Positions 6,557 through 7,083 of a stretch of 7,083 nucleotides of DNA are shown here, in pieces. The stretch comes from JBGTIS01 sp041745535. Lineage in GTDB: Bacteria; Bacteroidota; Bacteroidia; Cytophagales; Cyclobacteriaceae. The notes under the pieces were generated by a model. The model made no database searches. It was given only the letters and a program-made list of their open reading frames with translations, and was not told the origin of the DNA. Position 1 is the stretch's first letter. Each line of letters starts with the position of its first letter. The stretch spans positions 1 to 7,083 of the forward strand of contig JBGTIS010000345.1 in assembly GCA_041745535.1 (NCBI GenBank). The letters are read 5' to 3'. Both the position numbers and the translations under genes were made by a program.

Positions 6557-7083
6557 ATGCTGACAGTAAACAATGTATCCCTGCAATATGGGAAAAGAGT
6601 ACTTTTTGATGAAGTCAATATAAAATTTACCCAGGGTAACTGCTATGGCGTTATCGGGGCCAATGGGGCAGGAAAGTCTACTTTCCTGAAAATATTATCT
6701 GATGAAATTAGCCCGAATTCCGGTTCGGTAAGTATGGAACCCGGAAAGCGGATGGCCGTATTACGGCAGAACCACTTTGAATTCGACGAATTTACCGTGC
6801 TCGATACGGTAATGAAAGGTCATAACCGGTTGTGGAGCATTATGAAAGAAAAAGATCTTTTGTATGCGAAAGCCGATTTCTCTGAAGCGGATGGCATTCG
6901 ATCGTCCGAGTTGGAAGCCGAATTTATAGAAATGGATGGCTGGAATGCCGAATCGGATGCGGCCGCGTTGCTGAGTGGTTTGGGCATTAAAGAGGAAAAT
7001 CATTACCGACTATTAAAAGAATTAAGCGGTACGGAAAAAGTACGGGTACTGCTGGCCCAGGCCCTGTTTGGTAATCCGGATAT
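6557..7083 (+). CDS. ABC-F family ATPase, YbiT-like, 5' part (cut by window edge)
   Basis: The gene starts at ATG 6557 and stays open for 175 codons to the window end, so only the first third of a protein usually ~530-540 residues long is seen. ABC-F proteins are soluble tandem ATPases without membrane domains that act on the ribosome. They help stalled or antibiotic-blocked translation; the exact role of YbiT-type members is less clear. The first nucleotide-binding domain shows a Walker A motif, GANGAGKST (34-42), a Q-loop Gln71 in LRQNHF, and a signature motif LSGTEKVRVLLAQALFGNPD (156-175). The last segment, continuing into the expected Walker B, closely resembles YbiT-group proteins. The signature is LSGTE rather than the textbook LSGGE/Q; variation here is common in this subgroup. 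The start is supported by the immediate MLTVNNVSLQYG opening and by the promoter element at 6527-6534. The second domain and the inter-domain linker lie beyond the window. Confidence 0.9.
   Translation, partial: MLTVNNVSLQYGKRVLFDEVNIKFTQGNCYGVIGANGAGKSTFLKILSDEISPNSGSVSMEPGKRMAVLRQNHFEFDEFTVLDTVMKGHNRLWSIMKEKDLLYAKADFSEADGIRSSELEAEFIEMDGWNAESDAAALLSGLGIKEENHYRLLKELSGTEKVRVLLAQALFGNPD

Overview
This window looks like ordinary chromosomal DNA from a Bacteroidota bacterium, most likely a free-living Cytophagales/Chitinophagales-type organism (inference). The support is as follows. There are four or five envelope-directed proteins with Bacteroidota-style signal peptides, including '...FAQ', 'AHAQ' and lipobox cysteines. 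None of the starts has a recognisable Shine-Dalgarno sequence. A perfect TAnnTTTG -7 box lies in front of the last gene. The gene families seen (LVIVD-repeat lipoprotein, lipocalin-like small secreted proteins, S1 sulfatase, YbiT-type ABC-F) are also common in the phylum.

Layout. Positions 1-132 hold no supportable gene or clear promoter. Positions 133-3183 carry four co-directional (+) genes: an LVIVD-repeat beta-propeller lipoprotein, a small secreted lipocalin-like protein with a GTG start, a small lipocalin-like lipoprotein, and a signal-peptide protein with an N-terminal small beta domain and a C-terminal outer-membrane beta-barrel. Gaps are 30-50 bases, so the last three, and perhaps all four, could be one transcript. 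Facing them and ending 1 base away is a secreted polysaccharide-deacetylase-family protein (3185-4141, -). Its divergent neighbour is endonuclease III (nth, 4280-4954, +). The 138-base divergent spacer contains overlapping inverted and direct repeats at 4219-4268. A 135-base gap leads to a secreted formylglycine-dependent sulfatase (5090-6463, +). After a 93-base gap with a good -7 element, the window ends inside an ABC-F ATPase gene (6557 to the edge, +).

How the genes work together. The envelope proteins at 133-3183 probably share a compartment (inner face of the outer membrane, cell surface or periplasm), but nothing shows they form a pathway. The deacetylase and sulfatase are both secreted carbohydrate-active types and could act on glycans, yet there is no SusC/SusD pair, glycoside hydrolase or sulfatase maturase here, so this is not a polysaccharide utilisation locus. 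Endonuclease III and ABC-F are housekeeping genes. I see no mobile element, CRISPR array, tRNA, rRNA or defence system. The observations most worth checking are the switch-like repeat cluster before nth and the uncharacterised trio of small envelope genes.
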